Assembly: GCF_014836425.1 (NCBI RefSeq)
Contig: NZ_JACSQW010000006.1
Location: 1 to 64,000, forward strand
Reading direction: 5' to 3'
DNA: 64,000 bases
Origin: Limosilactobacillus avistercoris
GTDB lineage: Bacteria > Bacillota > Bacilli > Lactobacillales > Lactobacillaceae
Part shown: one piece after another, positions 45,165 through 53,909 of the stretch
How positions within the stretch are numbered: position 1 is the first letter of the stretch
How the letters are laid out: each line of letters opens with the position of its first letter
Translations under genes and position numbers: made by a program
Notes under the pieces: model-generated
Told to the model about the DNA's origin: nothing
What the model saw: the letters and a program-made list of their open reading frames with translations, nothing else
The model's database searches: none

Positions 45165-45815
45165 ATGGCACACCAAATTACTAATTTCATTTTTGATATT
45201 GATGGGACCCTCATCAACACTTACGAAAAATACATGCCACCAATGATCGATGTAATGGAAAAGCATGGCTACCATGTTCCCAAAGACCAAGTTGATTCAT
45301 TAAAGCGGAAACTCTTCGGGATTACCGGTGCCGACTCTTTGCGTCAAGCTGGGGTTAAGGAAGAGGATATTCCAGAAATGGTTGATGAATGGCGGAAACT
45401 ATCATTTCAACGTGAAGACTTGGTAACAGTTTTCCCTGGAATCAAGGAAATGATTACGGACCTTGCCGCTCGGCCAGACGCCAAATTAGCAATTGCAACG
45501 TCCAAAGTTCGGGAAGACTACCAGGATCACTTTGTAAAAGACTATGATTGGACGAAATACTTTGATGTTGCTGTAACTGAAGAATTAACTAGTAAGCATA
45601 AGCCCGATCCTGACCCAATCCTGTTGGCGATGGAAAAGATGGGTGCCCATCCCGAAAATTCAGTCTATGTTGGTGATACCATTAATGATCTGAAAGCTGC
45701 CCATAATGCTGGAATCAAATTTGCTGGTGCTTTATATGGTTCATCACAACCCCAAAGTATTCAGGATGCTGACTATCCACTTCACGAACCACAAGATTTA
45801 CTGAAAATTGATTAA
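45165..45815 (+). CDS. HAD-superfamily hydrolase (phosphoglycolate phosphatase-like)
   Basis: 216 residues. Motif I FDIDGTLINT, motif II AIATSK, Lys in SKHKPDPDP and motif IV VGDTINDLKAAHNAG are complete, with a helical type I cap between motifs I and II. Likely substrates are small phosphoesters or pyrophosphate (PpaX or Gph-like). The context gives no further clue. Confidence 0.82.
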   Translation: MAHQITNFIFDIDGTLINTYEKYMPPMIDVMEKHGYHVPKDQVDSLKRKLFGITGADSLRQAGVKEEDIPEMVDEWRKLSFQREDLVTVFPGIKEMITDLAARPDAKLAIATSKVREDYQDHFVKDYDWTKYFDVAVTEELTSKHKPDPDPILLAMEKMGAHPENSVYVGDTINDLKAAHNAGIKFAGALYGSSQPQSIQDADYPLHEPQDLLKID

Positions 45816-45825
45816 GAAAAAATAT

Positions 45826-46043
45826 AAGAAGCTGGGAATTAACTTTCTCGGAAGGACGGTTGACTAACCTAGAACGATGAATGATGATGAAATCATCAAA
45901 GTCGTTCGTAGCCGAATAGGCTTGCTCCGCTGCGTTAGGCTCGAGTCCCTCAGTTAATTCCCGCGATTAGACTCTATAAGTTCGGAGACTATTAGTGACA
46001 AAAAGAGGGTGAGAAAAACAAAAAATTTTTTCTCACCCTCTTG
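45826..46043. repeat. Dispersed structured element, family A (copy 2)
   Basis: The near-identical partner of 14668-14885. Here the closing stem is perfect (GGGAATTAACT with AGTTAATTCCC). Like copy 1 it fills a convergent gap and ends in a bidirectional terminator. Confidence 0.8.
46000..46041. terminator. Bidirectional terminator closing family A copy 2
   Basis: AAGAGGGTGAGAAAAA pairs with TTTTTTCTCACCCTCTT. It serves the HAD gene and the convergent DHH gene. Confidence 0.82.
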
Positions 46044-46048
46044 TCTAG

Positions 46049-47128
46049 TTATTTTTTAAACAACTGTGCCATTTTAGCCGCAACCTCAGGGTCAAGGTTA
46101 TCCGCAAGGGTTCCGGTATTATTCTCTGCTTTTGATTGTTGGCTATTCTTAATTACCTCAGCTAGGTTATCGGCAACGGCCTGTTCACCAATCTCAATTG
46201 GGTTAATGGTAAGACGGCCACCAGCTGCATCTGCGTGACCACCACCATTAAAGTATTTTTCAGCAAACTCTGCCACATCCAACTTTCCGTTACTTCTTAA
46301 CGAAACACTCACTGGACTAATCACCAAAGCAGCATCGACATCAGGATGCTGAATTAATAACTCGTGGGCAATTTCGGACTTATAGTCATCAGCATAAACT
46401 AACCCTAATTGGTGACCATCAATTTTAGTAATCAAGGTATCTTTTAAGTGGCTCTTCAAATACTTTGCCCGTCGTTCATTAAGGGTCTTAATTAAAAGCT
46501 GGTTCTGCTTTGCGTAATCTTCCCAACCAACATTAAATACATTTGCAACAAATGATGCTGAATCTTGGAGTGGGTAGAACCAAAATAGTTGGTCAAAGTT
46601 ATCCGCGGCAACTCGTTCTTCTTCACTGATATCAGGATCGTTTTGCCAGTCCCACGTATCATATGCCCGAATAAGTTCAACCAGGTAATCAAGTTGTTGA
46701 CGCCGTTCCTCACTTAGGTCCGTAAAGTGAGGCTGTTCTTTTAGCCAATCCCAAACAAGACTCGTTGCACTTGGATTAATTTTCGGGTTAGCAGGACTAA
46801 TACTATTGGCAGAATACTGTTCCCGTAACTCTGCTTCCGTCTCGTGGTGATCAAATACTAACCAGTGATTGGCAAAGTTAGTATTTAACTGTTTAAAGGT
46901 GTAATCACTGTCCGGTGTCATGTCCATAATATAAACATCCGTAGCGCGACTTGCTTCTGCGGTTTGCAACCACTTAGCGAACTCTTCATCGATTCGCCCA
47001 GCCCCACAATTTGTAAGATCAAACTCACAATTAGGAAACATCGTCTCTTTGACGGTTTCTAATAAGAGGGGTGCACCGAACCCATCCAAATCGTTATGTG
47101 AGAAAATTTTAATTACCTGATTTGCCAT
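46049..47128 (-). CDS. DHH-family phosphoesterase (NrnB-like)
   Basis: 359 residues. The first motif HNDLDGFG and later DMTPDSD, FDHHE (DHH) and the C-terminal GGGHADAAGG (DHHA1) are intact. This is the pattern of oligoribonuclease or cyclic-dinucleotide-type phosphodiesterases such as NrnB. It probably degrades short RNA or pAp in the cytoplasm. Met at 47128 is preferred. The ATG four codons upstream overlaps the AAAGGGA site. Confidence 0.8.
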   Translation of the reverse strand: MANQVIKIFSHNDLDGFGAPLLLETVKETMFPNCEFDLTNCGAGRIDEEFAKWLQTAEASRATDVYIMDMTPDSDYTFKQLNTNFANHWLVFDHHETEAELREQYSANSISPANPKINPSATSLVWDWLKEQPHFTDLSEERRQQLDYLVELIRAYDTWDWQNDPDISEEERVAADNFDQLFWFYPLQDSASFVANVFNVGWEDYAKQNQLLIKTLNERRAKYLKSHLKDTLITKIDGHQLGLVYADDYKSEIAHELLIQHPDVDAALVISPVSVSLRSNGKLDVAEFAEKYFNGGGHADAAGGRLTINPIEIGEQAVADNLAEVIKNSQQSKAENNTGTLADNLDPEVAAKMAQLFKK

Positions 47129-47253
47129 GATTAATACCATTCCCTTTGCTTTATCCTAATCAATTATACAAGATACCTGTACTTATGTCCTGACACTTCA
47201 CAAACTTCTTGGTATGATTATTATTAGTAAGCATTTAGAAAGGATAAAGTACT

Positions 47254-48495
47254 ATGCAATTATATGATTATCGTCATGAGCTAATTGATCTATTGGAAAA
47301 TACCAGTAACGATCAAGAAAGTCTCAAACAAACGTTACAAAGTTTAACCACTGTTATTAATATTTTAAACCACTATGAAGATGAAACGCCAAGTCCAGTG
47401 ACAAAACAGCCAAAACGCATCCCCCATTCTGAAAGTAAGGCCAAGCGACCAACTCCACGAATCCGTCAAGCAAGTCACTCTTCACTCCTTACGGGACCAG
47501 CACATGAAGTTACAACTAGTTCATTAAGCCACCCAGTTACTCCTGAACCTGTTACTGTTGAAACAGTTTCACAAGAAGAACGCCTTGCCGCTGACGATCT
47601 CTACTTGGTCCACCGGAAATTAAGTGGTGCTGAGATTAACCACCGTTACTACAACGAAGCATTAATCCACTCCCTTCACTTTCCCCTGGAAGACGGTGAT
47701 ATTGTCCAACTCGACCCACAACAAACAGTCCGCGGCCTCCCATCAATCCGTCGGGTAACTGCTGATCACCTTGACGACTATGAACCAGAGAAAATTAAGG
47801 TAATCGAATATGCTGAATTAACCAGTGTTCCTGGATCCGACGTTCTTCAGATTAATTCGACACTAAAAGGAAACTCCATCCTCGATGAAGCCTCCGCAAA
47901 CACCATTGTCGTTGATCCGTTCAAATTCCCTGGTCGAAACCTTAAAGCTGGCATGGTGATTGACTACGCCTACTTCGATCACGGTAACGGTCTTGAAGAT
48001 GCTAAGAATGGTTCAATTCGTTGGATCCACGAAAAACAAGACTTTGATACGACTAAGCAACCTGCAAAGCCAAAGCAAGTTAAAAAGGTTGCCCACCCTC
48101 GCCATGATTATGAGAAAAAATTAGATTACGATTTGAAGCAACGAATTGTTCTCGTAATTACTGGTGATCGGGAACGTTCACAAGAATTAAAGGCGGTTGT
48201 CGACAAGCACCACGGTCTTTACCACGCTCTCGATGCCTCCATGGAAGATAAGGTTTCTAGTAGTAAAATGAAACGGGAAATTCGTGACGCCGACTTTGTT
48301 GTGGTCTGCATTGATAAGATTCATCACCGGATCAGTCAACTCGCTAACCACCATGCAAAACGTTATGAAAAGCCATTGGCAATCGCTAATACAACAACAA
48401 ATACCGCTGTTGAGCGAGCAATTGCGCGTGCTTTGAATGGCGACCCTGCCTATGCACAAACAAGCGAAGATATGGCTAATTACCAGGAAAAATAA
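47254..48495 (+). CDS. DUF2325-domain protein
   Basis: 413 residues. An N-terminal helical and Pro/Ser/Thr-rich, low-complexity region (about 1-110) leads to a middle strand-rich domain (about 110-280). A C-terminal DUF2325-like domain (about 300-400) follows, with VLVITGDRERSQELKAVVDKH, KMKREIRDADFVVVCIDKI and a final KPLAIANTT. DUF2325 proteins are uncharacterised. The fold suggests a nucleotide or nucleic-acid role. AGAAAGGATAA precedes the ATG. Confidence 0.7.
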   Translation: MQLYDYRHELIDLLENTSNDQESLKQTLQSLTTVINILNHYEDETPSPVTKQPKRIPHSESKAKRPTPRIRQASHSSLLTGPAHEVTTSSLSHPVTPEPVTVETVSQEERLAADDLYLVHRKLSGAEINHRYYNEALIHSLHFPLEDGDIVQLDPQQTVRGLPSIRRVTADHLDDYEPEKIKVIEYAELTSVPGSDVLQINSTLKGNSILDEASANTIVVDPFKFPGRNLKAGMVIDYAYFDHGNGLEDAKNGSIRWIHEKQDFDTTKQPAKPKQVKKVAHPRHDYEKKLDYDLKQRIVLVITGDRERSQELKAVVDKHHGLYHALDASMEDKVSSSKMKREIRDADFVVVCIDKIHHRISQLANHHAKRYEKPLAIANTTTNTAVERAIARALNGDPAYAQTSEDMANYQEK

Positions 48496-48513
48496 AAAAA
48501 TTCTAAAAAGTTG

Positions 48514-48541
48514 TTGACTTTTATTAAAAACTATTTAGAAT
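48514..48541 (+). promoter_or_regulatory. Promoter of the brnQ T-box transcript
   Basis: TTGACT (48514-48519), a 16-base spacer and TAGAAT (48536-48541). Confidence 0.7.
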
Positions 48542-48564
48542 AATAAACAACAATTTAATTATTC

Positions 48565-48836
48565 GATCGCAATGAGAAAGAAGAGTAAATTAGCGATAGC
48601 CATTAGCGAGTCTCGTTAGGTGGAAGGAGACAGGTTCAACGTTAATCGAAAATCACTTTCGAGCTTAAGTCTTAATTCATAGTAAGACTTAATGGTAGCA
48701 CCCATTAACGTGCCAGCGTATCGCCCAGTCCCGGGCCGTACGTGTAAGGTATTATCAGTAATGATGATACGAAGATAGGGTGGTACCACGCTCGAGCGTC
48801 CCTTAACCAAAGTAATTTTGGTTAAGGGACTTTTTT
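48565..48836 (+). ncRNA. T-box riboswitch, isoleucine specifier
   Basis: Stem I carries the AGAGTA/GAAA specifier-loop elements, bounded by GAAAG/CTTTC below and ATTAGCG/CGTTAAT above. The specifier triplet is ATC (48652-48654), an Ile codon. The antiterminator core is TGGTACCACG (48781-48790). The terminator pairs GTCCCTTAACCAAA (48799-48812) with 48818-48831 and ends in a T-run. Uncharged tRNA-Ile would promote read-through into brnQ. Confidence 0.92.
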
Positions 48837-48891
48837 GTTGGGATCAAAGCAATTATTTAATGCTTTTTATATCCTAGGAGGGAATTTAACT

Positions 48892-50271
48892 ATGCAGGAT
48901 TTAACAACAAAAAAGTTAACATTTAAGCAATACTTAGTTGTTGCTTCGTTACTGTTTGGGCTATTCTTTGGTGCCGGGAACTTGATTTTCCCGCTTCACC
49001 TTGGCCAGTTAGCTGGTGCGAATTGGGGCCCAGCTGCTCTTGGTTTCTTAGTTACCGGGGTCTTACTCCCGTTACTTTCCGTTCTTGCCATCGCTGTTAC
49101 TCGTGCTGAAGGAGTTTACGATGTTGGTCGGCCACTTGGTGCAGCATTTGCCCTAGTCTTCATGGTTTTGATTCACGCTACCATCGGTCCTTTATTCGGG
49201 ACTCCCCGGACAGCAACCGTTTCGTTTACTGTTGGGGTTGCGCCATTCGTTCCAAAAGCTGCTCAAGGCTGGTCACTATTGCTTTTCTCAGCAGTATTCT
49301 TTGTCTTAGCATTTGCCTTTTCTTACAAGGAAAACAGCATTCTTTCAAACGTTGGTAAGGTTTTGAATCCTGTCTTCCTGGCACTTTTATTCTTAGTCTT
49401 CGTTGTTGCATTTGCTAATCCGTTGGGTAGCCCAGCTAGTGCACCAGTAACCAGTGCCTACGTTCACAGTGCTGTTACTAATGGTTTCCTTGAAGGGTAC
49501 AACACAATGGATGCTCTAGCAGGTCTTGCCTTTGGGGTTACTGTTGTTACCGCAATTAAGGGGATGGGCGTTCGTCGTCCAGGTGCCGTTTCAAAGGTTG
49601 TTACAAAGTCTGGTGTTCTCGCAGTTAGTGCCATCGGTTTCATCTACCTTCTCCTAATCGTCCTTGGTGCAATGTCACTTGGTCGCTTTAAGGTTTCACC
49701 TGATGGCGGTGTGGCTTTCAACCAATTAGTTAACGCTTATGCAGGTGCATTTGGTCAAGTTGTTTTAGCATTCCTATTAACTGTTACTTGTTTAACTACT
49801 GCTGTTGGTTTAGTTGCTGCTTTTGCTCAAGACTTCCACAAGCACTTCCCAAAGGTTAGCTACCATACCTGGTTAGCACTTAGCTGTCTCGCTTCATTCT
49901 TAACTGCTAACTTCGGTTTGGACCAAATCATCGCTTGGTCAACACCAATGTTAATGTTCCTTTACCCATTAGCAATGGTCCTAATCGTCCTTTCTGTTGC
50001 TTCACCACTTTTCCATCGTGATGGTGTTGTCTACTTCTTCGTTGTCCTCTTAACTGTGGTTCCAGCACTTGGTGATATGGTCGTTGCTTTCCCAGCTGTT
50101 GTAAGTCAAAGCTCATTTGGCCTCTGGGTAGCTGGTGTGCGGAAGATGTTGCCACTCGCTTCCATGGGACTCTCGTGGGTAGTTCCAGCCCTTGTTGGTT
50201 TAGTTGTTGGTCTCGCATTCCACTTCTTCCGGCACAACCAAGTTAACGTTAAGCAGACTGAGGTTGATTAA
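48892..50271 (+). CDS. brnQ: Branched-chain amino acid:cation symporter BrnQ
   Basis: A 459-residue LIVCS-family carrier. FGLFFGAGNLIFPLHLG opens helix 1, GPLFGTPRTATVSF and AGLAFGVTVVTAIKGMG follow, and twelve helices are predicted. It imports Leu, Ile and Val with Na+ or H+. ATG 48892 follows AGGAGGG at 8-9 bases. A longer frame starts in the leader and is not used. Isoleucine-specific T-box control means it rises when Ile-tRNA is uncharged. Confidence 0.95.
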   Translation: MQDLTTKKLTFKQYLVVASLLFGLFFGAGNLIFPLHLGQLAGANWGPAALGFLVTGVLLPLLSVLAIAVTRAEGVYDVGRPLGAAFALVFMVLIHATIGPLFGTPRTATVSFTVGVAPFVPKAAQGWSLLLFSAVFFVLAFAFSYKENSILSNVGKVLNPVFLALLFLVFVVAFANPLGSPASAPVTSAYVHSAVTNGFLEGYNTMDALAGLAFGVTVVTAIKGMGVRRPGAVSKVVTKSGVLAVSAIGFIYLLLIVLGAMSLGRFKVSPDGGVAFNQLVNAYAGAFGQVVLAFLLTVTCLTTAVGLVAAFAQDFHKHFPKVSYHTWLALSCLASFLTANFGLDQIIAWSTPMLMFLYPLAMVLIVLSVASPLFHRDGVVYFFVVLLTVVPALGDMVVAFPAVVSQSSFGLWVAGVRKMLPLASMGLSWVVPALVGLVVGLAFHFFRHNQVNVKQTEVD

Positions 50272-50311
50272 TCTAGTAATCGTCATTAATTAAAAACTCC
50301 AAATCTAAAAA

Positions 50312-50350
50312 GCTCAGTTCAGGATGTTATCATTCTGGACTGAGTTTTTT
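50312..50350 (+). terminator. Terminator of brnQ
   Basis: A stem of about 13 bp with one mismatch (CTCAGTTCAGGAT with ATTCTGGACTGAG) followed by TTTTTT. Confidence 0.85.
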
Positions 50351-50396
50351 ACATGATGAATGTGTTTGTTCTAGGCTACATAGCTAAGAGCTGCCC

Positions 50397-50491
50397 GCCG
50401 CGACCGCAACTTCCGCCTAGCTATCCCGTCCTTGATTGTAACCAATCATCGTCCGGGATTTTCTAGTGCTCAGTTGCTAGTTCGTCACGGC
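50397..50491. repeat. Dispersed hairpin element, family B (copy 2)
   Basis: Matches copies at 41503 and 63332 across TATCCCGTCCTTGATTGTA, ATCATCGTCCGGGATT and CACGGCTCACACTCT. The outer arm GCCGCGAC has one mismatch. It sits in the convergent gap between brnQ and the GH73 gene. Confidence 0.75.
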
Positions 50492-50498
50492 TCACACT

Positions 50499-51092
50499 CT
50501 ATTTGTCATACCTCTCCAGTCCAAACTTTTGGATGGCGTAGATGAGTTTGTTGGCATAGTTAGGATCGGTGGCGTAACCGTTCTTTTGGAGTTCTTGAGC
50601 GGCTTTTCGGTAATTGGTATTGGTGCGGACGCCATCGAAGCGGTGGTGATTATCCTTAGTTCCATTAACAATAATATTAGTGTGAGCCTTAATTGAATCA
50701 TCCCAGGTTTGGTAAACGGCAAAATACTGAGGAATGTACCGTTGCTTACCATTAATGTTTTCAATCGTGTACATTCTAACCTTATCTTCGCCCTTGCTTG
50801 CCTTCATCCCAAACAAGTTGTTGTACTTATTGCCGAGCCGACTATTCCCCCACTGGGACTCTAATCCGGCTTGAGCAATCGTGATGCTTGCTGGAATTCC
50901 ATACTTCTTTTGTTCACGCTGGGCTGCGGGTGCAACCTGGGAAACAAATTGCTTGACGGTCATGTTTTGGTCATGAATTTGTCGTGGGTAACCTGATAAC
51001 GGACTATTTTTAATTGTTAACCCACAAATCGTAAAGACGACAACAAGAAAAACGATTGTAATTGCAGAAATAATTTTGGTTTCTTTTTTCAT
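50499..51092 (-). CDS. Membrane-anchored glucosaminidase (GH73)
   Basis: 197 residues. One N-terminal membrane helix (KIISAITIVFLVVVFTICG) displays a glucosaminidase domain with TIAQAGLESQWGNSRLG (the Glu is the probable catalytic acid), NNLFGMKAS and YFAVYQTWDDSI. It hydrolyses the glycan strands of peptidoglycan. No cell-wall-binding repeats are present, so it is a minimal, membrane-tethered autolysin. Confidence 0.88.
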   Translation of the reverse strand: MKKETKIISAITIVFLVVVFTICGLTIKNSPLSGYPRQIHDQNMTVKQFVSQVAPAAQREQKKYGIPASITIAQAGLESQWGNSRLGNKYNNLFGMKASKGEDKVRMYTIENINGKQRYIPQYFAVYQTWDDSIKAHTNIIVNGTKDNHHRFDGVRTNTNYRKAAQELQKNGYATDPNYANKLIYAIQKFGLERYDK

Positions 51093-51160
51093 ATATATTC
51101 CTCTTTAACTAAAGTATTCGCGCTTATTATAAACAATCATTTATTATAAAGCGAGAGGTC

Positions 51161-51943
51161 TTAAGACTTCTTTAATAAGTCCTTCTTGACATCATTAAAG
51201 TGCTTTGTATCGGTAACCTTCATCTTTGGGAAGCTCTTAATCAGCCGCCGTTGGTTCCAAGAAAGGTGCTGGTTAAACCGTCGTGCATCTTCACTATCAA
51301 TAATCTCTGCTCGCCAATTAGCCAGCCGCTGCTTTAAGCGATGTTCTTCAGCAGGTTTGGCTTCTTGAATCAGTTGATGCAAATGTTCAAGCCGTTGATT
51401 AATCCGGTTATCCCATTGCTTAGTAGATGTATGAAGCTGGTGGACACTGAACATTGTTAAAACCGTATCAGTGCCCATTACAAGAACGATTATGACAGCC
51501 AGCCAACCGTGTGTCCGTGCTTCTTCCCAATTAATTATTCGCTGGATAAACGGTTGGATGAACTTAACTAAGAAAACAACACCGATTCCCCAAAACAGTG
51601 ATATTTCTGGAGCAACTCGTCCTTGGATGTTTCCTTTCAGTTTAGAATAATCCCAAAGTTTCATATGAAAAGCTTTCTCCAAAAAGAGACTCGTAAAATA
51701 TTCAAAGATACTAGCAACGATAAAGCCAACAATAAATAAGAGAATCAAATTATTTTTAACGGGTTCCGCTGTAATTAAAATCGTGGTAACAGCAAACCCA
51801 TAGACTGGACAATATGAGCCGAAAAGGAAGCCACGGTAGGCGTAGTGATGATCCTTAATCGAACAATAGAAGGTTTCCCATAACCAGCCAATTACTGAAT
51901 AGGTAAAAAATAAGACAATAATTTCTGAAATTGAGTAATGCAT
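51161..51943 (-). CDS. Putative membrane protein of the CmpB/ABC type IV family
   Basis: 260 residues with about five N-terminal membrane helices, including FFTYSVIGWLWETFYCS and YRGFLFGSYCPVYGF, which match the PF06541-like family of unknown function. The C-terminal 80 residues are soluble, basic and helical. Met at 51943 is preferred with GGGAGGA about 10 bases upstream. The gene is 42 bp after the ABC-F stop, so it may be cotranscribed with that gene. Confidence 0.7.
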   Translation of the reverse strand: MHYSISEIIVLFFTYSVIGWLWETFYCSIKDHHYAYRGFLFGSYCPVYGFAVTTILITAEPVKNNLILLFIVGFIVASIFEYFTSLFLEKAFHMKLWDYSKLKGNIQGRVAPEISLFWGIGVVFLVKFIQPFIQRIINWEEARTHGWLAVIIVLVMGTDTVLTMFSVHQLHTSTKQWDNRINQRLEHLHQLIQEAKPAEEHRLKQRLANWRAEIIDSEDARRFNQHLSWNQRRLIKSFPKMKVTDTKHFNDVKKDLLKKS

Positions 51944-51984
51944 AGTCCGGCATCCTCCCTTCATCAATTATTGTCTCATATTTT

Positions 51985-53526
51985 CTACTTTAAGCTAAGC
52001 TTTTCAACATTCAGGATCTTATCAAGCCAGCCTTCATAGAAACTTTGCTCGTGACTAACTAAAATTAAATTTCCCGGGAAATTTTGCAATGCCGTTTTCA
52101 ACCCTTCCTTGGTTTCATCATCAAGGTGGTTTGTCGGTTCGTCCATTATCAAAAAGTTGGACGGGGTTAACTCTAAAATAGCCAGCTTAACCTTCGTTTG
52201 TTCCCCACCGGAAAGTAAGTGTAACGGCTTCATTGTATTTGCCGCATTAATTCCTGCCCGAGCTAGCTTTTGCCGAATTGTTTTCGGTTGCATCGTTGGG
52301 AACATATTTTGAATCATCTGTAATGGGGTCAGTGATGGATCGTCCCATTCAAGATCCTGATCAAAGTAGTTAACCTTGGCAGATGGTGAAAAAGTTGCTG
52401 TTCCACCAAGTGCAGGTATCTTCTTTAGGATTGACTTAATCAACGTTGATTTCCCAACACCATTAAATCCCGTGAACAGAAGCTTTTCTCCCATCGTCAT
52501 TGAAAATGTTACGGGCGCTAACAATGGATGACCATACCCAACGGAAAGTTTTTCGACCCGAAGTGCATTGGCGGATCCGGTATTTTCGTACGGAAACTTA
52601 AAAGTTGCCTTTAAGTTATCTGCCGGTGGATCAATCCGCTTCATCCGGGCTAACATCTTTTCCCGTGACTTAGCCATTGTTGACTTTGATCCCGCCTTAT
52701 TTTTTCGAATAAACCGTTCAGCCTTTTCAATAACAACCTGCTGCTTTTCGTATTCCCGTTCCTGGGTTTCTTTCCGCTCTTCCTTTTGGCGCATTGCCTG
52801 TTCAAAGCTCCCCCGGTATTTAGTAATTTTCCCGAAAGCAACATCACAGATCGTATTCGTTACCTGTTCCAAAAAGTCGTAATCGTGAGAGATGATCATT
52901 GCTGCCCCATCGAAGTCGTTCAAGTAGTCAATCAACCACTCAATGTGGGCCGTATCAAGGTAGTTAGTCGGTTCATCAAGCAGGATTACATCCGGCTTTT
53001 CGAGTAACATCTTTGCCAGGATAATTTTGGAACGCTGACCACCACTCATCTCAGAGACAACGTGATCTTTCCCGATTTCGGTTAATCCTAACCCATTCAT
53101 CACTCGCTCAACTTCGGTCTCAATATCATAGAAATTATGAGCATCCAATTGTTCTTGGAGTCGGCCAGCCTTAGTTAGCAACTCGTCATCCATCTTTTGA
53201 GCATATTCTTCGTACAGCTTATTCATCCGGTCATTAATTTCATAAAGATCGGCAAAAGCGGTATGGAGGAACTTAATTAAAGTCATCCCCTTAGGAATAT
53301 CAACGTACTGGTCCAGGTAACCAATTTTAACGTTCTTAGCCCAAGTTACCGTTCCCGATACCGGGAGAACTTTCCCAATCAAGATCTTAATTAAGGTACT
53401 TTTACCAGCACCGTTTTGACCGACAATTCCCATATGCTCATGCTTTTCAAGCTGAAAGCTAGCGTCATTGTAGAGCTGCTTATCCGCATAACTCATTGTC
53501 AATCCCTTGACATCTAATACTGCCAT
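51985..53526 (-). CDS. ABC-F family ATPase (YbiT-like)
   Basis: 513 residues with two ABC domains and no membrane part, as in ribosome-acting ABC-F proteins. Walker A GQNGAGKST and GFNGVGKST, signatures MSGGQRSK and LSGGEQTK, and Walker B LLDEPTNYLD and IMDEPTNHLD are intact. The linker between them is long, basic and helical and would enter the ribosomal E site. Met at 53526 is chosen for GAGGAGA at 7 bases. The longer frame would add 22 residues. Confidence 0.9.
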   Translation of the reverse strand: MAVLDVKGLTMSYADKQLYNDASFQLEKHEHMGIVGQNGAGKSTLIKILIGKVLPVSGTVTWAKNVKIGYLDQYVDIPKGMTLIKFLHTAFADLYEINDRMNKLYEEYAQKMDDELLTKAGRLQEQLDAHNFYDIETEVERVMNGLGLTEIGKDHVVSEMSGGQRSKIILAKMLLEKPDVILLDEPTNYLDTAHIEWLIDYLNDFDGAAMIISHDYDFLEQVTNTICDVAFGKITKYRGSFEQAMRQKEERKETQEREYEKQQVVIEKAERFIRKNKAGSKSTMAKSREKMLARMKRIDPPADNLKATFKFPYENTGSANALRVEKLSVGYGHPLLAPVTFSMTMGEKLLFTGFNGVGKSTLIKSILKKIPALGGTATFSPSAKVNYFDQDLEWDDPSLTPLQMIQNMFPTMQPKTIRQKLARAGINAANTMKPLHLLSGGEQTKVKLAILELTPSNFLIMDEPTNHLDDETKEGLKTALQNFPGNLILVSHEQSFYEGWLDKILNVEKLSLK

Positions 53527-53622
53527 GTCTTCTCTCCTCATTTTTCCGTTTAAACTGCTTAATATGGTAACACAAATCAAATTTCTCTCCAAACCGATTA
53601 TTAAAGGAATCTCATTTTTGCC

Positions 53623-53651
53623 TTGACATCCAGATCATCCTTCGCTAAACT
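53623..53651 (+). promoter_or_regulatory. Promoter of the tryptophan-type ABC operon
   Basis: TTGACA (53623-53628), a 17-base spacer and TAAACT (53646-53651). It places the transcript start about 25 bases before the leader ORF. Confidence 0.7.
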
Positions 53652-53683
53652 ATAACCAATCTTAAATGAACGGAGAATGTTAA

Positions 53684-53731
53684 ATGATTATGTCTCGCAC
53701 CAACAAGTTAAATACTTGGCAAAGCCGGTAA
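53684..53731 (+). CDS. Tryptophan-containing leader peptide ORF
   Basis: A 15-codon ORF encoding MIMSRTNKLNTWQSR and ending in TAA. GGAG is placed 8 bases before the ATG. A single Trp codon (53717-53719) lies three codons before the last sense codon. The stop is inside the first arm (AGCCGG 53723-53728) of a large hairpin. The operon it precedes encodes a probable tryptophan importer, so ribosome stalling at Trp or at the stop is the likely control step. Confidence 0.7.
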   Translation: MIMSRTNKLNTWQSR

Positions 53732-53888
53732 TTCGGGTTGAGTTCGTCATGGATGCAACCTGAGATGACAGATTGCATCTGTGCCGGCTGAGAAGTGATC
53801 ATTTATTCAGTCTGCATGGATCCTACATGCAGGCTTTTCTTTTTTCAAAAGCGGAGAGCCCCTTGCATGTGGTTCCCCGTTTTTTCTT
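53723..53888 (+). promoter_or_regulatory. Attenuator region with tandem terminators
   Basis: Outer stem AGCCGG 53723-53728 with CCGGCT 53784-53789, with inner hairpins GGGTTG/CAACCT (53735-53740 with 53756-53761) and ACAGAT/ATCTGT (53768-53782). An alternative pairs CAGATTG (53769-53775) with CAGTCTG (53808-53814), which would break terminator 1 (53810-53818 with 53826-53834, then TTTTCTTTTTT). Terminator 2 (53851-53860 with 53871-53880, then TTTTT) follows directly before the trpX ribosome site. No T-box core is present. Confidence 0.65.
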
Positions 53889-53909
53889 TAGGGAAGGAGT
53901 TTTATCTTT

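Noticed and set aside
53674-53764. Alternative leader ORF starting at the first ATG after the ribosome site (28 codons)
   Set aside because: Its ATG directly abuts GGAGA, too close for initiation. The ATG 8 bases after GGAG gives the Trp-containing peptide.
53660-53888. T-box riboswitch before trpX
   Set aside because: There is no TGGTACCACG-type antiterminator core and no stem I specifier loop. The leader-peptide reading fits better.
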